Assembly: GCF_015207605.1 (NCBI RefSeq)
Contig: NZ_JADEWO010000001.1
Location: 124,001-188,000, forward strand
DNA: 64,000 nt
Direction of reading: 5' to 3'
DNA from: Oculatella sp. LEGE 06141
GTDB taxonomy: Bacteria; Cyanobacteriota; Cyanobacteriia; Elainellales; Elainellaceae
In this document: positions 46,138 to 53,896 of the stretch, piece by piece
Numbering within the stretch: the first letter of the stretch is position 1
Layout of the letters: every line of letters starts with the position of its first letter
The notes under the pieces: model-generated
The model's input: only the letters and a program-made list of their open reading frames with translations
Told to the model about the DNA's origin: nothing
Database searches by the model: none
Position numbers and translations under genes: made by a program

Positions 46138-47295
46138 TCAAGGAGTCAGTTTCTTCGCGGCCTGCGGTTGCTGGGTAGGAAGCTGCACTACAAAAAGACA
46201 GCCGCTCCCCAACTCCGACCTCACACTAATTGTGCCATGGTGGGCATTGACGATTTGGCTGGAAAGATGCAGCCCTAAACCGCTACCAGAGCGTTTGTGG
46301 TTCCCGTGACGAAATGGCTCGAATAGGGAGGATTGGTATTCTGGTGCAATCCCCGGCCCGGTATCTTCAACTTCAACCTTAACCCATGAGGCTTTGCTGC
46401 CGTTGGTTTGAGGAAGCTGGGTCAGGTGCAGCATCACCGAACCTGCATCGGTGAATTTGATGGCGTTACCAACCAGGTTGGTAAACACGCGACGGAGTTC
46501 CATTCGATCGCCCATCATCTCGATCGCTGCTCCGTTTAGCTCATCCAAGTTTGTTTTAAGCGCCAGTCCTTTATCTAGAGCCAGCGGCGTTAATGCCTGA
46601 ATCACCTCTTCCAGCAGTTGCCGCAAATCCACTCCAATAAAGCTCAGGGTTTTGCTCCCCGCCTCGTAACAGTAGACCGCTAGCAGAGTATTCACCATTT
46701 CCAGCAAGTCCTGGTTGCTGCGAGCCATGATCGTTAGTGCTTCGCTAATTTCAGGCGAGATTTCACCCAGGGCACCCTGCTGCATCAGCGACATCATGCG
46801 ATCGGCAGCAACCAGCGGCGTGCGGAGGTCGTGCGTTAGGCGCGAGACGAAATCTTCGCGTTGGCGGGCAATTCTTGTCCGTTCGTCAACGTTATGCTTC
46901 AGCTTGAGGAGCGATCGCACCCGCGCTAGCAGTTCATCTAGCTCAACGGGCTTACGAATAAAATCATCCGCTCCAGTATCTAGCCCCTGAGCCACGCTGG
47001 GCTTATCGTAAGCGGTAATTAGCAAAATTGGGATAAACGGCAGACTGGCGTTCTCGCGGATGCGCCGCGTTACTTCAAACCCGTCCATCTGCGGCATCAT
47101 GACATCTAGCAAAATTAGATCGGGAGGCGACTCGTTAATGATTGCTAATGCGTCTTTGCCGTTATCGACAATTTCAATCTGATATCCTTCCTCTCGAAGG
47201 ATAGATTGGATTAAGAACGAGTTGTCGGGCGCATCGTCCACAACGAGGATTCGATCGCCCTGGGTTGGCTTGTTTACGACAGACGGATGATCCAT
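46138..47295 (-). CDS. Response-regulator/histidine-kinase hybrid
   Basis: The 385-residue soluble protein has a REC domain (13-130) with phosphoacceptor Asp64 in LLDVMMP and Lys115. A HisKA domain with phospho-His155 (RLTHDLRTPL) and an HATPase domain (DTGPGIAPEYQSS; GSGLGLHLSSQIV) follow. No membrane segment or other sensor is present, so input probably arrives as phosphoryl transfer from another kinase. It sits 6 bp ahead of the aldehyde dehydrogenase gene. Confidence 0.94.
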   Translation of the reverse strand: MDHPSVVNKPTQGDRILVVDDAPDNSFLIQSILREEGYQIEIVDNGKDALAIINESPPDLILLDVMMPQMDGFEVTRRIRENASLPFIPILLITAYDKPSVAQGLDTGADDFIRKPVELDELLARVRSLLKLKHNVDERTRIARQREDFVSRLTHDLRTPLVAADRMMSLMQQGALGEISPEISEALTIMARSNQDLLEMVNTLLAVYCYEAGSKTLSFIGVDLRQLLEEVIQALTPLALDKGLALKTNLDELNGAAIEMMGDRMELRRVFTNLVGNAIKFTDAGSVMLHLTQLPQTNGSKASWVKVEVEDTGPGIAPEYQSSLFEPFRHGNHKRSGSGLGLHLSSQIVNAHHGTISVRSELGSGCLFVVQLPTQQPQAAKKLTP

Positions 47296-47521
47296 GGGGC
47301 GCGAGTAAGTCCTACAACTCTGCGGTCTGCGATTCTAGTCAAGATCATCTAGCGTGGTGAGTAATTTTACCTCTTTCTTACGAATGATTTTGAGTTATTC
47401 ACTACCGAATTGCGTCAGCTGAACCACCCCTGTGGCTGTTCTGTAGCCGATCGCTACCTGCCGTCCACAGGGATTGGTTCCATCCTAGCGAATGCCTGAA
47501 TGCCTACAGCCAGCCTTCAGG

Positions 47522-48781
47522 CTACGCCTGCGTTTCGGAACCGCTGTCCTCTACTCGGCTTTCACTAACATTGTGGAGATACCATTTCATCAACGGTGTG
47601 GTACTAATGCCGTGGAGGACAACCGAAATGACGATAGTGATATAAGTAATCCATCCTAAAACCTCAGCCGTTTCGGTAGGAACGCCTTCACCAAACGCAT
47701 AGGAGAGATAGTACAGCGAGCCAACGCCTCGAATACCAAACCAGCCGTATAACAGCCGGGTAGATGGTTTGATGCGATCGCCAAACGTGCTGATCCATGC
47801 CCCTACAGGACGAATGATAAACAGCAGCGCTCCTGCGACTAATAGCCCTACACCACCATACGTCAGGATCGGCTCAACCCGCAGCATCGATCCTAATAGC
47901 AAAATGGTGCCAATTTCGAGCAGCTTTTCGATGCGTTCTGTAAATTCCAATTGAGAAATCTTCTGGTCTAGCTTTAATCGCGCCCGCCGAGTCATGACTC
48001 CTGCCACAAACACTGCAAGAAAACCATACCCGTTGATGATCTCTGCCACCGAGTAGGAAAGCAAAATAGCGCTAAGGGCAACAAAGTCTTCCATGCTTTC
48101 TTCAACACCCTTGATCTTGCGAAAGCGCCGATCTAAGCCCGAAATGACTCTGGAAACGATAACGCCAACAGCAATACCAGCTACGATCGCCCAAATCAGG
48201 TCGATCGCCACCCATTGTCCGAACCAGTTGTCTAAATTGCTGTCTTTAAGCCAATACAACCCGAAATAAACAAAGGGAAACGCCAGCGCGTCATTCAACC
48301 CGCCCTCCGAGGTCAGGCCAAACCGCAACTCGTCCTGGTCGTTGGTGTTTACCAGTTGCACTTCGGATGCGAGTACCGGGTCGGTGGGTGCCAAAATAGC
48401 GCCCAACAGAACAGCGGCTCCCCAGCCCAACCCCACCAGCCAGTGCCCTACGGCAGCAACAGCCAGAATAGAAAGGGGCATGAGAAACCAAATCAGACGG
48501 GCTGTGGAGTTCCAGGCCCACAATTGCAGCGGACGGTTCATCTTTAGCCCGCAACTGTATAGCGAGACAATGACTACAAACTCAGTTAGATGCTCCAGGA
48601 ACTCAGTTTGCGGCTCGATCTGCACCAGTTGCGTGCCATAGGGACCCAGCAAAATTCCAACAACCAAATAAATTAGCGCAAAGGATAGCGGCAGTCGAGA
48701 AATCCAACCCGATCCCAGGGTCACGGCCAACAAAAGTAAGCCGATCGCCAGCAAGTCGAGAATATAAACGCTTACAGACAT
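47522..48781 (-). CDS. CPA1-type cation:proton antiporter (NhaP-like)
   Basis: The 419-residue polytopic protein has SFALIYLVVGILLGPYGTQL, GAILAPTDPVLASEVQL (the TDP motif), and the ion-binding SEGGLNDALAFPFVY, followed by YGWFGIRGVGSLYYL. These are hallmarks of the NhaP/CPA1 branch. The ATG at 48781 (MSVSVYILDLLA) starts right before the first helix; upstream in-frame codons to 48871 look non-coding. Confidence 0.93.
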   Translation of the reverse strand: MSVSVYILDLLAIGLLLLAVTLGSGWISRLPLSFALIYLVVGILLGPYGTQLVQIEPQTEFLEHLTEFVVIVSLYSCGLKMNRPLQLWAWNSTARLIWFLMPLSILAVAAVGHWLVGLGWGAAVLLGAILAPTDPVLASEVQLVNTNDQDELRFGLTSEGGLNDALAFPFVYFGLYWLKDSNLDNWFGQWVAIDLIWAIVAGIAVGVIVSRVISGLDRRFRKIKGVEESMEDFVALSAILLSYSVAEIINGYGFLAVFVAGVMTRRARLKLDQKISQLEFTERIEKLLEIGTILLLGSMLRVEPILTYGGVGLLVAGALLFIIRPVGAWISTFGDRIKPSTRLLYGWFGIRGVGSLYYLSYAFGEGVPTETAEVLGWITYITIVISVVLHGISTTPLMKWYLHNVSESRVEDSGSETQA

Positions 48782-48883
48782 ATCAAGCTCACGGTTTAAG
48801 ACTTTTGAGCTTAACAAGCTTGTTTTCAAATCTGAATCGTCTTCCAGAGATATCCTTGCCGCTAAACCCAACGAGCAGCATTC

Positions 48884-48897
48884 AGTACAAATGTACT
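48884..48897. promoter_or_regulatory. LexA-type box
   Basis: AGTACAAATGTACT fully matches the cyanobacterial LexA consensus RGTAC-N3-DGTWCB and is a perfect palindrome apart from the central base pairs. It lies between the divergent antiporter and small-gene units, 103 bp before the former and about 194 bp before the latter. Which gene it controls is unclear. Confidence 0.6.
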
Positions 48898-49050
48898 AAA
48901 ATAGCAGAATAAGAACTGCAACAACGATCGCTTTAACAGATCGCTTTAGTAATGATGAACTGCACTTTGCAGACAGCAGTAATCTAACCATCCAACCAGA
49001 CGAGTTGAGATACGCCAGGTTGGTTTATCTGTGGCCTGAGCCGGGTGTAG

Positions 49051-49078
49051 TTGTAGTGGTATTTCACTACAATGTAAA
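49051..49078 (+). promoter_or_regulatory. Operator-promoter 1 of the small-gene cassette
   Basis: TTGTAGTG (49051-49058) and CACTACAA (49065-49072) form a perfect 8-bp inverted repeat with a 6-nt spacer. TTGTAG can serve as -35 and TGTAAA (49073-49078) as -10, 16 bp apart, so the operator fills the promoter. The predicted transcript starts only a few bases before the ATG at 49091. Nearly the same arrangement recurs at 49534. Confidence 0.7.
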
Positions 49079-49090
49079 TAGGCTGTTTCA

Positions 49091-49501
49091 ATGAGTTTAA
49101 CGATGAAAATCGGTCGCTTTTTCTCGCTAGGGCAAGGGCGAGTGGGTCAATATTTGTCGCCCCGTGTTTTGGTAGTCAAAACGCCATTTCAAGCCGATCG
49201 CTCCCAGCCGTGGCAAAATTACTGCTGTTTTGGCTTTTCGGATACCAAACAGGCTCAAACCTTTATGCAGTCGCTTGCCTACGCTGGGTTGTCTTTCCGC
49301 TTACGACAGAGCCAGTTGATGCCACATTATCCGCTGGAAGTTATGCTGTTCGGGGATTTTGACCTGGCACAAACCTTAGCCCGGTGGGAGCGTCACCATC
49401 TACCCCATTCGCCCTCCGAGCAGCAGCAAATTTGCTCGAAACTGAAGCAATTCACAGCCAGCCGTGCGGCTAAATCTGCGGCAACGGCGATCGCTGCCTA
49501 A
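49091..49501 (+). CDS. Small uncharacterised protein A of the paired-operator cassette
   Basis: A 136-residue protein I do not recognise. It has a Gly/aromatic first half (SPRVLVVKTPFQ; YCCFGFSDTKQAQTFMQSLA), a basic C-terminal region, and an Ala-rich tail. No catalytic motif. The start at 49091 would give an almost leaderless mRNA from operator-promoter 1; an in-frame ATG at 49103 is the alternative. A weak hairpin AACCCT/AGGGTT follows the stop. Confidence 0.75.
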   Translation: MSLTMKIGRFFSLGQGRVGQYLSPRVLVVKTPFQADRSQPWQNYCCFGFSDTKQAQTFMQSLAYAGLSFRLRQSQLMPHYPLEVMLFGDFDLAQTLARWERHHLPHSPSEQQQICSKLKQFTASRAAKSAATAIAA

Positions 49502-49533
49502 GGCACTTTAACCCTCCTCTTTCAGGGTTGCCG

Positions 49534-49561
49534 TTGTGGTGTTTCTACACTACAATATAAG
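49534..49561 (+). promoter_or_regulatory. Operator-promoter 2 of the small-gene cassette
   Basis: TTGTGGTG (49534-49541) and CACTACAA (49548-49555) repeat the inverted repeat of promoter 1 with one changed base and the same 6-nt spacer. TTGTGG (-35) and TATAAG (-10, 49556-49561) are again 16 bp apart. The ATG of the next gene is 36 bp further on. Confidence 0.72.
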
Positions 49562-49596
49562 TATTAGCCTCAAGCCATAATTCACGCGTTTGACCT

Positions 49597-49854
49597 ATGA
49601 CTAAGCACTATGTTCTCAGCTTTGACCCGACTGCAAAGTACGAGTGGGATCGCTGCACATTGCGAGACCCAATCACTGCCGAGCGCCCCGAACTAGCTGA
49701 ATTGGTGGCTGAGGCAGTTGGTAAACAGTCAGGTTCCTATTTGGTTTCAGTCAACATTGAGATAAAGGTTCTCGAAAGAGCGCCGTCTCAAACCAAGCCG
49801 TCTGTGATTGGGAATGTGGAGTCTGCTCCCGTTCACAAGGAGCTGGCAGCCTGA
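49597..49854 (+). CDS. Small uncharacterised protein B of the paired-operator cassette
   Basis: An 85-residue acidic protein: KHYVLSFDPTAKYEWDRCTL, then PELAELVAEAVGKQSGSYLV, and a polar tail. No family recognised; it has no detectable similarity to protein A. It is expressed from a promoter almost identical to that of protein A, so the two are probably co-regulated rather than simply cotranscribed. Confidence 0.72.
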   Translation: MTKHYVLSFDPTAKYEWDRCTLRDPITAERPELAELVAEAVGKQSGSYLVSVNIEIKVLERAPSQTKPSVIGNVESAPVHKELAA

Positions 49855-49917
49855 TGGCCGCCAAGCGGCTGCTAGCGTCAGGCGCTACTTCTATACCGAT
49901 CGCTCATTGCTTATTCC

Positions 49918-49930
49918 AACAAGACTTGTT
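49918..49930. promoter_or_regulatory. Short palindrome upstream of the coiled-coil gene
   Basis: AACAAG-A-CTTGTT is a perfect 6-1-6 palindrome ending 13 bp before the ATG at 49944. It differs from the cassette operators. It may be a binding site or chance. Confidence 0.3.
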
Positions 49931-49943
49931 CTAGAAAGACGGT

Positions 49944-50312
49944 ATGAAAATTAGTCGATATCCAGTTGCGATCGCCGAAGCTGCTCAAGCGGTAAATGCG
50001 TTGGAGCAGCGGCTGACAGAACTCCGCCTCGAACTGGCACGCCAAGAGGGTAAAGCCGATCTGGTGGTTGCGTTTGAAGCGGGTCTTAAAAACGACAATC
50101 AGCGTAAAGCTCGTCGGTTTGAACTCTTAGATCAAGACGCTGAGTACCAGCGGTTACAGCAGTTGCAGGCTCAGGCCATCACCGATAAATCAAACGCCAT
50201 CGCTCAGCTTGAGTATCTCCGTAACCAGTTTGGGGTTGCTAAGCTAGAAGTCCGATGGGCGATCGCCGAAAAATTAGTAGGGTTAGAGACCCGTGAATTG
50301 GTTGGTTTGTAA
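49944..50312 (+). CDS. Small coiled-coil protein C
   Basis: A 122-residue, almost wholly helical protein with heptad-like ALEQRLTELRLELARQEG, then KNDNQRKARRFELLDQDAEY and AIAQLEYLRNQFGVAKLEVR. The N-x-x-x-R-K-A-x-x-x-E-L-L...LEYLRN pattern reminds me of short proteins in phage DNA-metabolism clusters; that is recollection, not a search result. Function unknown. Confidence 0.75.
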   Translation: MKISRYPVAIAEAAQAVNALEQRLTELRLELARQEGKADLVVAFEAGLKNDNQRKARRFELLDQDAEYQRLQQLQAQAITDKSNAIAQLEYLRNQFGVAKLEVRWAIAEKLVGLETRELVGL

Positions 50313-50345
50313 CCAAGTCGGTCTATAGGGTTTTTCTTTTACCAG

Positions 50346-50374
50346 GCAGTAGGGTGGCATCCTGCTGCTTTTTT
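50346..50374 (+). terminator. Intrinsic terminator after gene C
   Basis: GCAGTAGG (50346-50353) pairs with CCTGCTGC (50361-50368) with one G-U and a 7-nt loop, followed by TTTTTT. It separates gene C from the HTH gene, which must have its own promoter. Confidence 0.85.
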
Positions 50375-50418
50375 GTGAAGCAGTGTGAATTAGATAGAGT
50401 CTGGTGTGAATAACGTCT

Positions 50419-50817
50419 ATGCAAGGAAATGTCGCTGAAATTATTCGAGCGCTAATGGAAACGCAACAGTTGAGCGTCCGTAAAGTGTCTGCTCGAATTG
50501 CCGAACAGCATGGCGGCAGTGTTCATGGCTACACACAACAGGTCAGCCGAATTCTTAACGATCCAACGTACGATCCGTCGTTATCGACCGTTAGAAAAAT
50601 TTTGTCCGCCCTCAATGTCTCCTTTTGGCAAATGAGCATTATGCCACCGCCGAACACCCATGTTGATGTTGACACCCTGGGCGATCGCCTGGATCGCTTA
50701 ACGGCTGAAGTCGCTGACCTCAAGTTGGGATTGGCCGATCTGCATCAGGCCATTACCACGCTGATCCATCAAGGGCGTTCTGCGGATGCCGCTGCTACTC
50801 CTCACCTGGTTGACTGA
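50419..50817 (+). CDS. Helix-turn-helix (XRE-like) DNA-binding protein D
   Basis: The 132-residue protein has a Cro/XRE-like domain in residues 1-75 (IIRALMETQQLSVRKVSARI; YTQQVSRILNDPTYDPSLST; VRKILSALNVSFWQM). A short coiled coil near the C-terminus (DRLDRLTAEVADLKLGLADL) would allow dimerisation. A dimer suits an inverted-repeat operator, so it is a candidate repressor for the sites at 49051 and 49534; this is inference. Confidence 0.85.
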   Translation: MQGNVAEIIRALMETQQLSVRKVSARIAEQHGGSVHGYTQQVSRILNDPTYDPSLSTVRKILSALNVSFWQMSIMPPPNTHVDVDTLGDRLDRLTAEVADLKLGLADLHQAITTLIHQGRSADAAATPHLVD

Positions 50818-50975
50818 CAAACCTCAAGCTCCAAAACTATAGGATTTGATGGTGTCACGCCCCATGAGCCTTTGTGCTTGCTTTCTGGCAGCGATCGCCA
50901 GTGTCAGATTGAAGTAGAAGCAAGTTTGATCTCGGAAGCGTTCTTACTTTTCGTCTTAACATCTCAGTGTATTTC

Positions 50976-51163
50976 TTTAGAGGATATTTTAGAAGTATCG
51001 AAGGTGCTGCATTCGCCCCCTAAATCCCCCAACCTTGGTAGACTTCCAAGCTAATTCTGTTTCGAAATCCCCGTTCGGCTGAGCGCTCACGTCGAAGCCA
51101 GAATTGGGGAAATTCAGGGGCAGCTCGCGTGGCAATCAGCACCTTTAAAACATCCTCTTAAAT
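50976..51163. mobile_element. MITE family 1, complete copy
   Basis: The left end TTTAGAGGATATTTTAGAAG (50976-50995) is matched, inverted, by the right end CTTTAAAACATCCTCTTAA (about 51143-51161), with a few mismatches. The ~188-bp interior holds the CCCCCTAAATCCCCCAA and TTCTGTTTCGAAATCCCCG phrases of common cyanobacterial repeats and no gene. It stands immediately before the AT-rich orphan gene. Confidence 0.7.
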
Positions 51164-51235
51164 AGGAATTTAAATTTCAGTTCTTCTAAGTTGCGTTTAA
51201 ACGTTAGTCATTCCATTAGCAAACATTCAGTTGTG

Positions 51236-51802
51236 ATGTTTCAAGCAAATAACACTAACTTTGTTGAATTAAATGGATTTCGGTTTGAAACTTTTATATC
51301 AGATGGCTCCATCTCTGTTCCGGAAAGCCGACCGAATTTGACCGTGCCAATACAACTTGGCATTCGTATCACCAACAAAACATCAAGCCCAAAAAGGTTT
51401 TTAGACTTTTATCTCACTCCAGAGATTCTAAGTAAAAATTCAAAATTAGTCGGATTAGTATTTGCTAGGAATGTCACTCTCTTTGTGAGCGAATCTAACT
51501 TTAAGTTACTAAAACCTGGTGAAAGTACCATCTTCAAGCTAAACAGCAAATTAACTTTATACCAGGGTACAATGCGACTCTCTATTCTAAGTATGGACGG
51601 GGGAGTTTGGACTTCTTTTAACTCTTTAGAATTTGGTTCTTATAAAGTTAGATTCCACTATAGAACTGAACCCCCAATAGGTCATAGATTCCTCGGTAAA
51701 GACAGTAAAGGAAATCCTATTTATGACAGCCTGTTTGAATTTGATGATCTTTGGACAGGCTCAATTTTCACACCCTACAGAATTTTGAGTTTAATCAAAT
51801 AG
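51236..51802 (+). CDS. AT-rich orphan, probable beta-sandwich protein
   Basis: A 188-residue protein with many short beta-type segments: TVPIQLGIRITNKTSSPKRF, LYQGTMRLSILSMDGGVWTS, LEFGSYKVRFHYRTEPPIGH. The repeated N/T/S-rich loops suggest a beta-sandwich. There is no signal peptide or catalytic motif. The gene is clearly richer in A+T than its neighbours and uses TTT/AAA/TTA codons heavily, which points to horizontal acquisition. The ATG at 51236 is used; a TTG at 51191 is in frame. Confidence 0.75.
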   Translation: MFQANNTNFVELNGFRFETFISDGSISVPESRPNLTVPIQLGIRITNKTSSPKRFLDFYLTPEILSKNSKLVGLVFARNVTLFVSESNFKLLKPGESTIFKLNSKLTLYQGTMRLSILSMDGGVWTSFNSLEFGSYKVRFHYRTEPPIGHRFLGKDSKGNPIYDSLFEFDDLWTGSIFTPYRILSLIK

Positions 51803-52147
51803 CTGAGGTAAGCCACTGGTTTGACCGATGCGACTCGATCCGCTTTGAGCGTTCCGGCCTTGGTGGTGCAGAAACCGTTTTTGAGTCTCACGATAACCAG
51901 CCTGAATGATCAAAATAGCGGCTGAAACCCACTGCCGCGTTCGTTGTTCAAAAAATCTCAAAATCGCCACCGTGTTGAGAATCCTTTATCTATAGGAGTT
52001 TCAGGAGTTTTCTGCACCACTAAACCAGATGGCCTCTGTGGGTTTAGTAGAGTCCTGGCCGCAACCGTTGAATTAAATTCGAGATTGCGATCGCTTCAGT
52101 TAACGCAGAGGGGCATTGCTTTGCTATTATTGATTAGCTAACCACAC
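51803..52147. other. Intergenic region upstream of trnL-UAG
   Basis: 345 bp without a gene. ACTAAACC (52019-52026) pairs perfectly with GGTTTAGT (52041-52048). TATTAT at 52125-52130 is a possible -10 for the tRNA, without a clear -35. Confidence 0.4.
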
Positions 52148-52229
52148 GCGGATGTGGCGGAATTGGTAGACGCGCTAGATTTAGGTTCTAGTTTCGCAAG
52201 AAGTGAAGGTTCAAGTCCTTTCATCCGCA
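52148..52229 (+). tRNA. trnL-UAG: tRNA-Leu (UAG)
   Basis: An 82-nt class II tRNA with acceptor stem GCGGATG/CATCCGC, discriminator A, anticodon stem CTAGA/TCTAG around TTTAGGT (anticodon UAG), a variable arm, and T arm GGTTCAAGTCC. CCA is not encoded. A strong terminator follows at 52247. Confidence 0.97.
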
Positions 52230-52246
52230 TTTCAAGCATCAACCTT

Positions 52247-52278
52247 AAAACCGCTCCTGATAGGAGCGGTTTTTTGCT
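52247..52278 (+). terminator. Intrinsic terminator of trnL-UAG
   Basis: AAAACCGCTCCT (52247-52258) and AGGAGCGGTTTT (52263-52274) form a perfect 12-bp stem with loop GATA, followed by further T residues. The upstream A-run also lets it act for the minus-strand glycosyltransferase gene. Confidence 0.93.
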
Positions 52279-52311
52279 AGCCAGACAAGCTGAATGAAGA
52301 AAAGCGATCGG

Positions 52312-53652
52312 CTAGACCCGGCTCGGGGCAAGCCGTTCCTCGATCACTTGCTTGTGCATATCGGCAATATCGCGCCATGTCAACACGATATTCTTCGACT
52401 TGAGCGTAGAGTTACCTAAATCATGCACAAGTTGCGCTTCCATCTCCGACCGCATTTCAGCATTGGGTAAGTTTTGCAGAAACGCCTGGTAGTGTTCTAC
52501 GCGGTTTTCAACCAGGAAGCCATAGGTCTGCCCATCTAGCAAATGATCCATCCGCTCGCAGGGAATGGTTAGCACTGGACGGCCACAAGCCAGGTATTCA
52601 GGAATTTTCAAGCTGGCGCAGGTGAACTTTTCGTTTAAATAGAGGCTCTTGTTGTACGGAGCGACGCAGATATTAGCGGCTCCAATATGCAGCGGCACTT
52701 CTCGTTGAGCAACCCTGCCATGAAAGACCACAGGCGCGTTGAACTGGCGGGCGATCGCTTCTAGTTCGTGCCGTTTACCGCCATCCCCAACAATGTGAAA
52801 CACAGCATTGGGCAGTTGTTCTCGCCCCAGAGCTTCAATCAAAGGAGCAGGCTCTTGAATAAAGCGATTCAGAGAACCGACATAGGTAAAAACAAACTGA
52901 TCGAGAGGAATGCCCAACTGCTGGCGGCAAGCTTCACGGCTTTGCGGATAAAATCGCTCTACATTTACGCCATAAGGAATCGGATAAACGGGTTGCTCTG
53001 GGGTTGTGTATTCGTAATCCAAGAAAAACGACTTAAGTTGGTCAGTCTCGGCAACAATACCGTTTGCCTGCCTGCTCCACTGTTTTCGTAAATAGAAGCA
53101 AGCCTGCTCAAATCCTACTTTTGCTCCTCGTTCGACCCATTGGTTCAAAACACTTCCCTCGGCTGGTAGAGGAGGTTGCTTACTAAATTTGTAAACCGCT
53201 TCAGCTAACAATACGTTGGGAACATTATACGGTTTAAATACACTAGAAAATAATCCTAACAGCGGCCATTCTTTTTCAAGGATTAAATCAAAATCATTGG
53301 CATGTTTTTCAGCAAACCGCGCCAGAACTTTTTTGTATTTCCATAACCGCAAATGATCTGCGGGGCTAAAGTAGCTATTAGTATTCAATCTTTCTCTGGG
53401 TGAACAGTGAGTTTCGTCTACAATAGTTAAGTAGTTGTGGTCAAGCCCTTCTGGATTTAGAATTTTTCGATAAACAACCGTTACGTCATACTCTTCTTCC
53501 AGGTAAGGAACCATTGGCAGAGTGCTAAGAACATAGGGCGAATGGTGCGTATAATGGATTCCTGGTAATGCAACACAGATTCGTTTTTTCTTAGAAGCAG
53601 TTTTCCCGGTAGACGAAATGGTTATCAGCTTGCTTGAAGGGGCGTTAATCAT
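52312..53652 (-). CDS. Glycosyltransferase, GT-B fold (GT4-like)
   Basis: The 446-residue protein has a C-terminal GT-B Rossmann domain: FTYVGSLNRFIQEPAPLIEA, FHIVGDGGKRHELEAIARQF, VAPYNKSLYLNEKFTCASLK, then IPEYLACGRPVLTIPCE with the donor-binding E-x7-E-type region. The N-terminal acceptor domain is less conserved. It heads leftward from a group with an acyltransferase and a phosphatase-fold enzyme, so a surface-polysaccharide role is likely. Confidence 0.9.
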   Translation of the reverse strand: MINAPSSKLITISSTGKTASKKKRICVALPGIHYTHHSPYVLSTLPMVPYLEEEYDVTVVYRKILNPEGLDHNYLTIVDETHCSPRERLNTNSYFSPADHLRLWKYKKVLARFAEKHANDFDLILEKEWPLLGLFSSVFKPYNVPNVLLAEAVYKFSKQPPLPAEGSVLNQWVERGAKVGFEQACFYLRKQWSRQANGIVAETDQLKSFFLDYEYTTPEQPVYPIPYGVNVERFYPQSREACRQQLGIPLDQFVFTYVGSLNRFIQEPAPLIEALGREQLPNAVFHIVGDGGKRHELEAIARQFNAPVVFHGRVAQREVPLHIGAANICVAPYNKSLYLNEKFTCASLKIPEYLACGRPVLTIPCERMDHLLDGQTYGFLVENRVEHYQAFLQNLPNAEMRSEMEAQLVHDLGNSTLKSKNIVLTWRDIADMHKQVIEERLAPSRV

Positions 53653-53867
53653 GGTGTTCTATCTCAAGAGGTGAATGAATGAATCTCAAGTTTTGTAGCA
53701 GTCTTGATGTTTATATATGTTGAGACGGTGTCTCTCAAACATCTGCAAAGCCATCCGCTATTCCGGACAGAATTTAAGCACGCAACGTTCAAGTACTAAG
53801 GCCAATTACCTGTTCTTAGCACTACTAATAAACGATGAAAATTCAAGCCAAAATTTCAAACCAAAAC

Positions 53868-53892
53868 AAAGCTAGATTTTGCATCTAGCTTT
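53868..53892 (-). terminator. Intrinsic terminator of the acyltransferase gene
   Basis: AAAGCTAGAT (53868-53877) pairs perfectly with ATCTAGCTTT (53883-53892) around TTTGC. On the minus strand it is followed by a T-rich GTTTTGGTTT and begins 4 bp after the stop codon at 53897. Confidence 0.82.
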
Positions 53893-53896
53893 GATG

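Noticed and set aside
49051-49072. NtcA site in the cassette operator
   Set aside because: Spacing between GTA and TAC is 12 nt rather than 8 in the full repeat and 6 for the inner pair, so it does not fit GTA-N8-TAC.
51944-52141. 65-codon frame just before trnL-UAG
   Set aside because: It overlaps the likely tRNA promoter region and shows no ribosome-binding site or conserved block.
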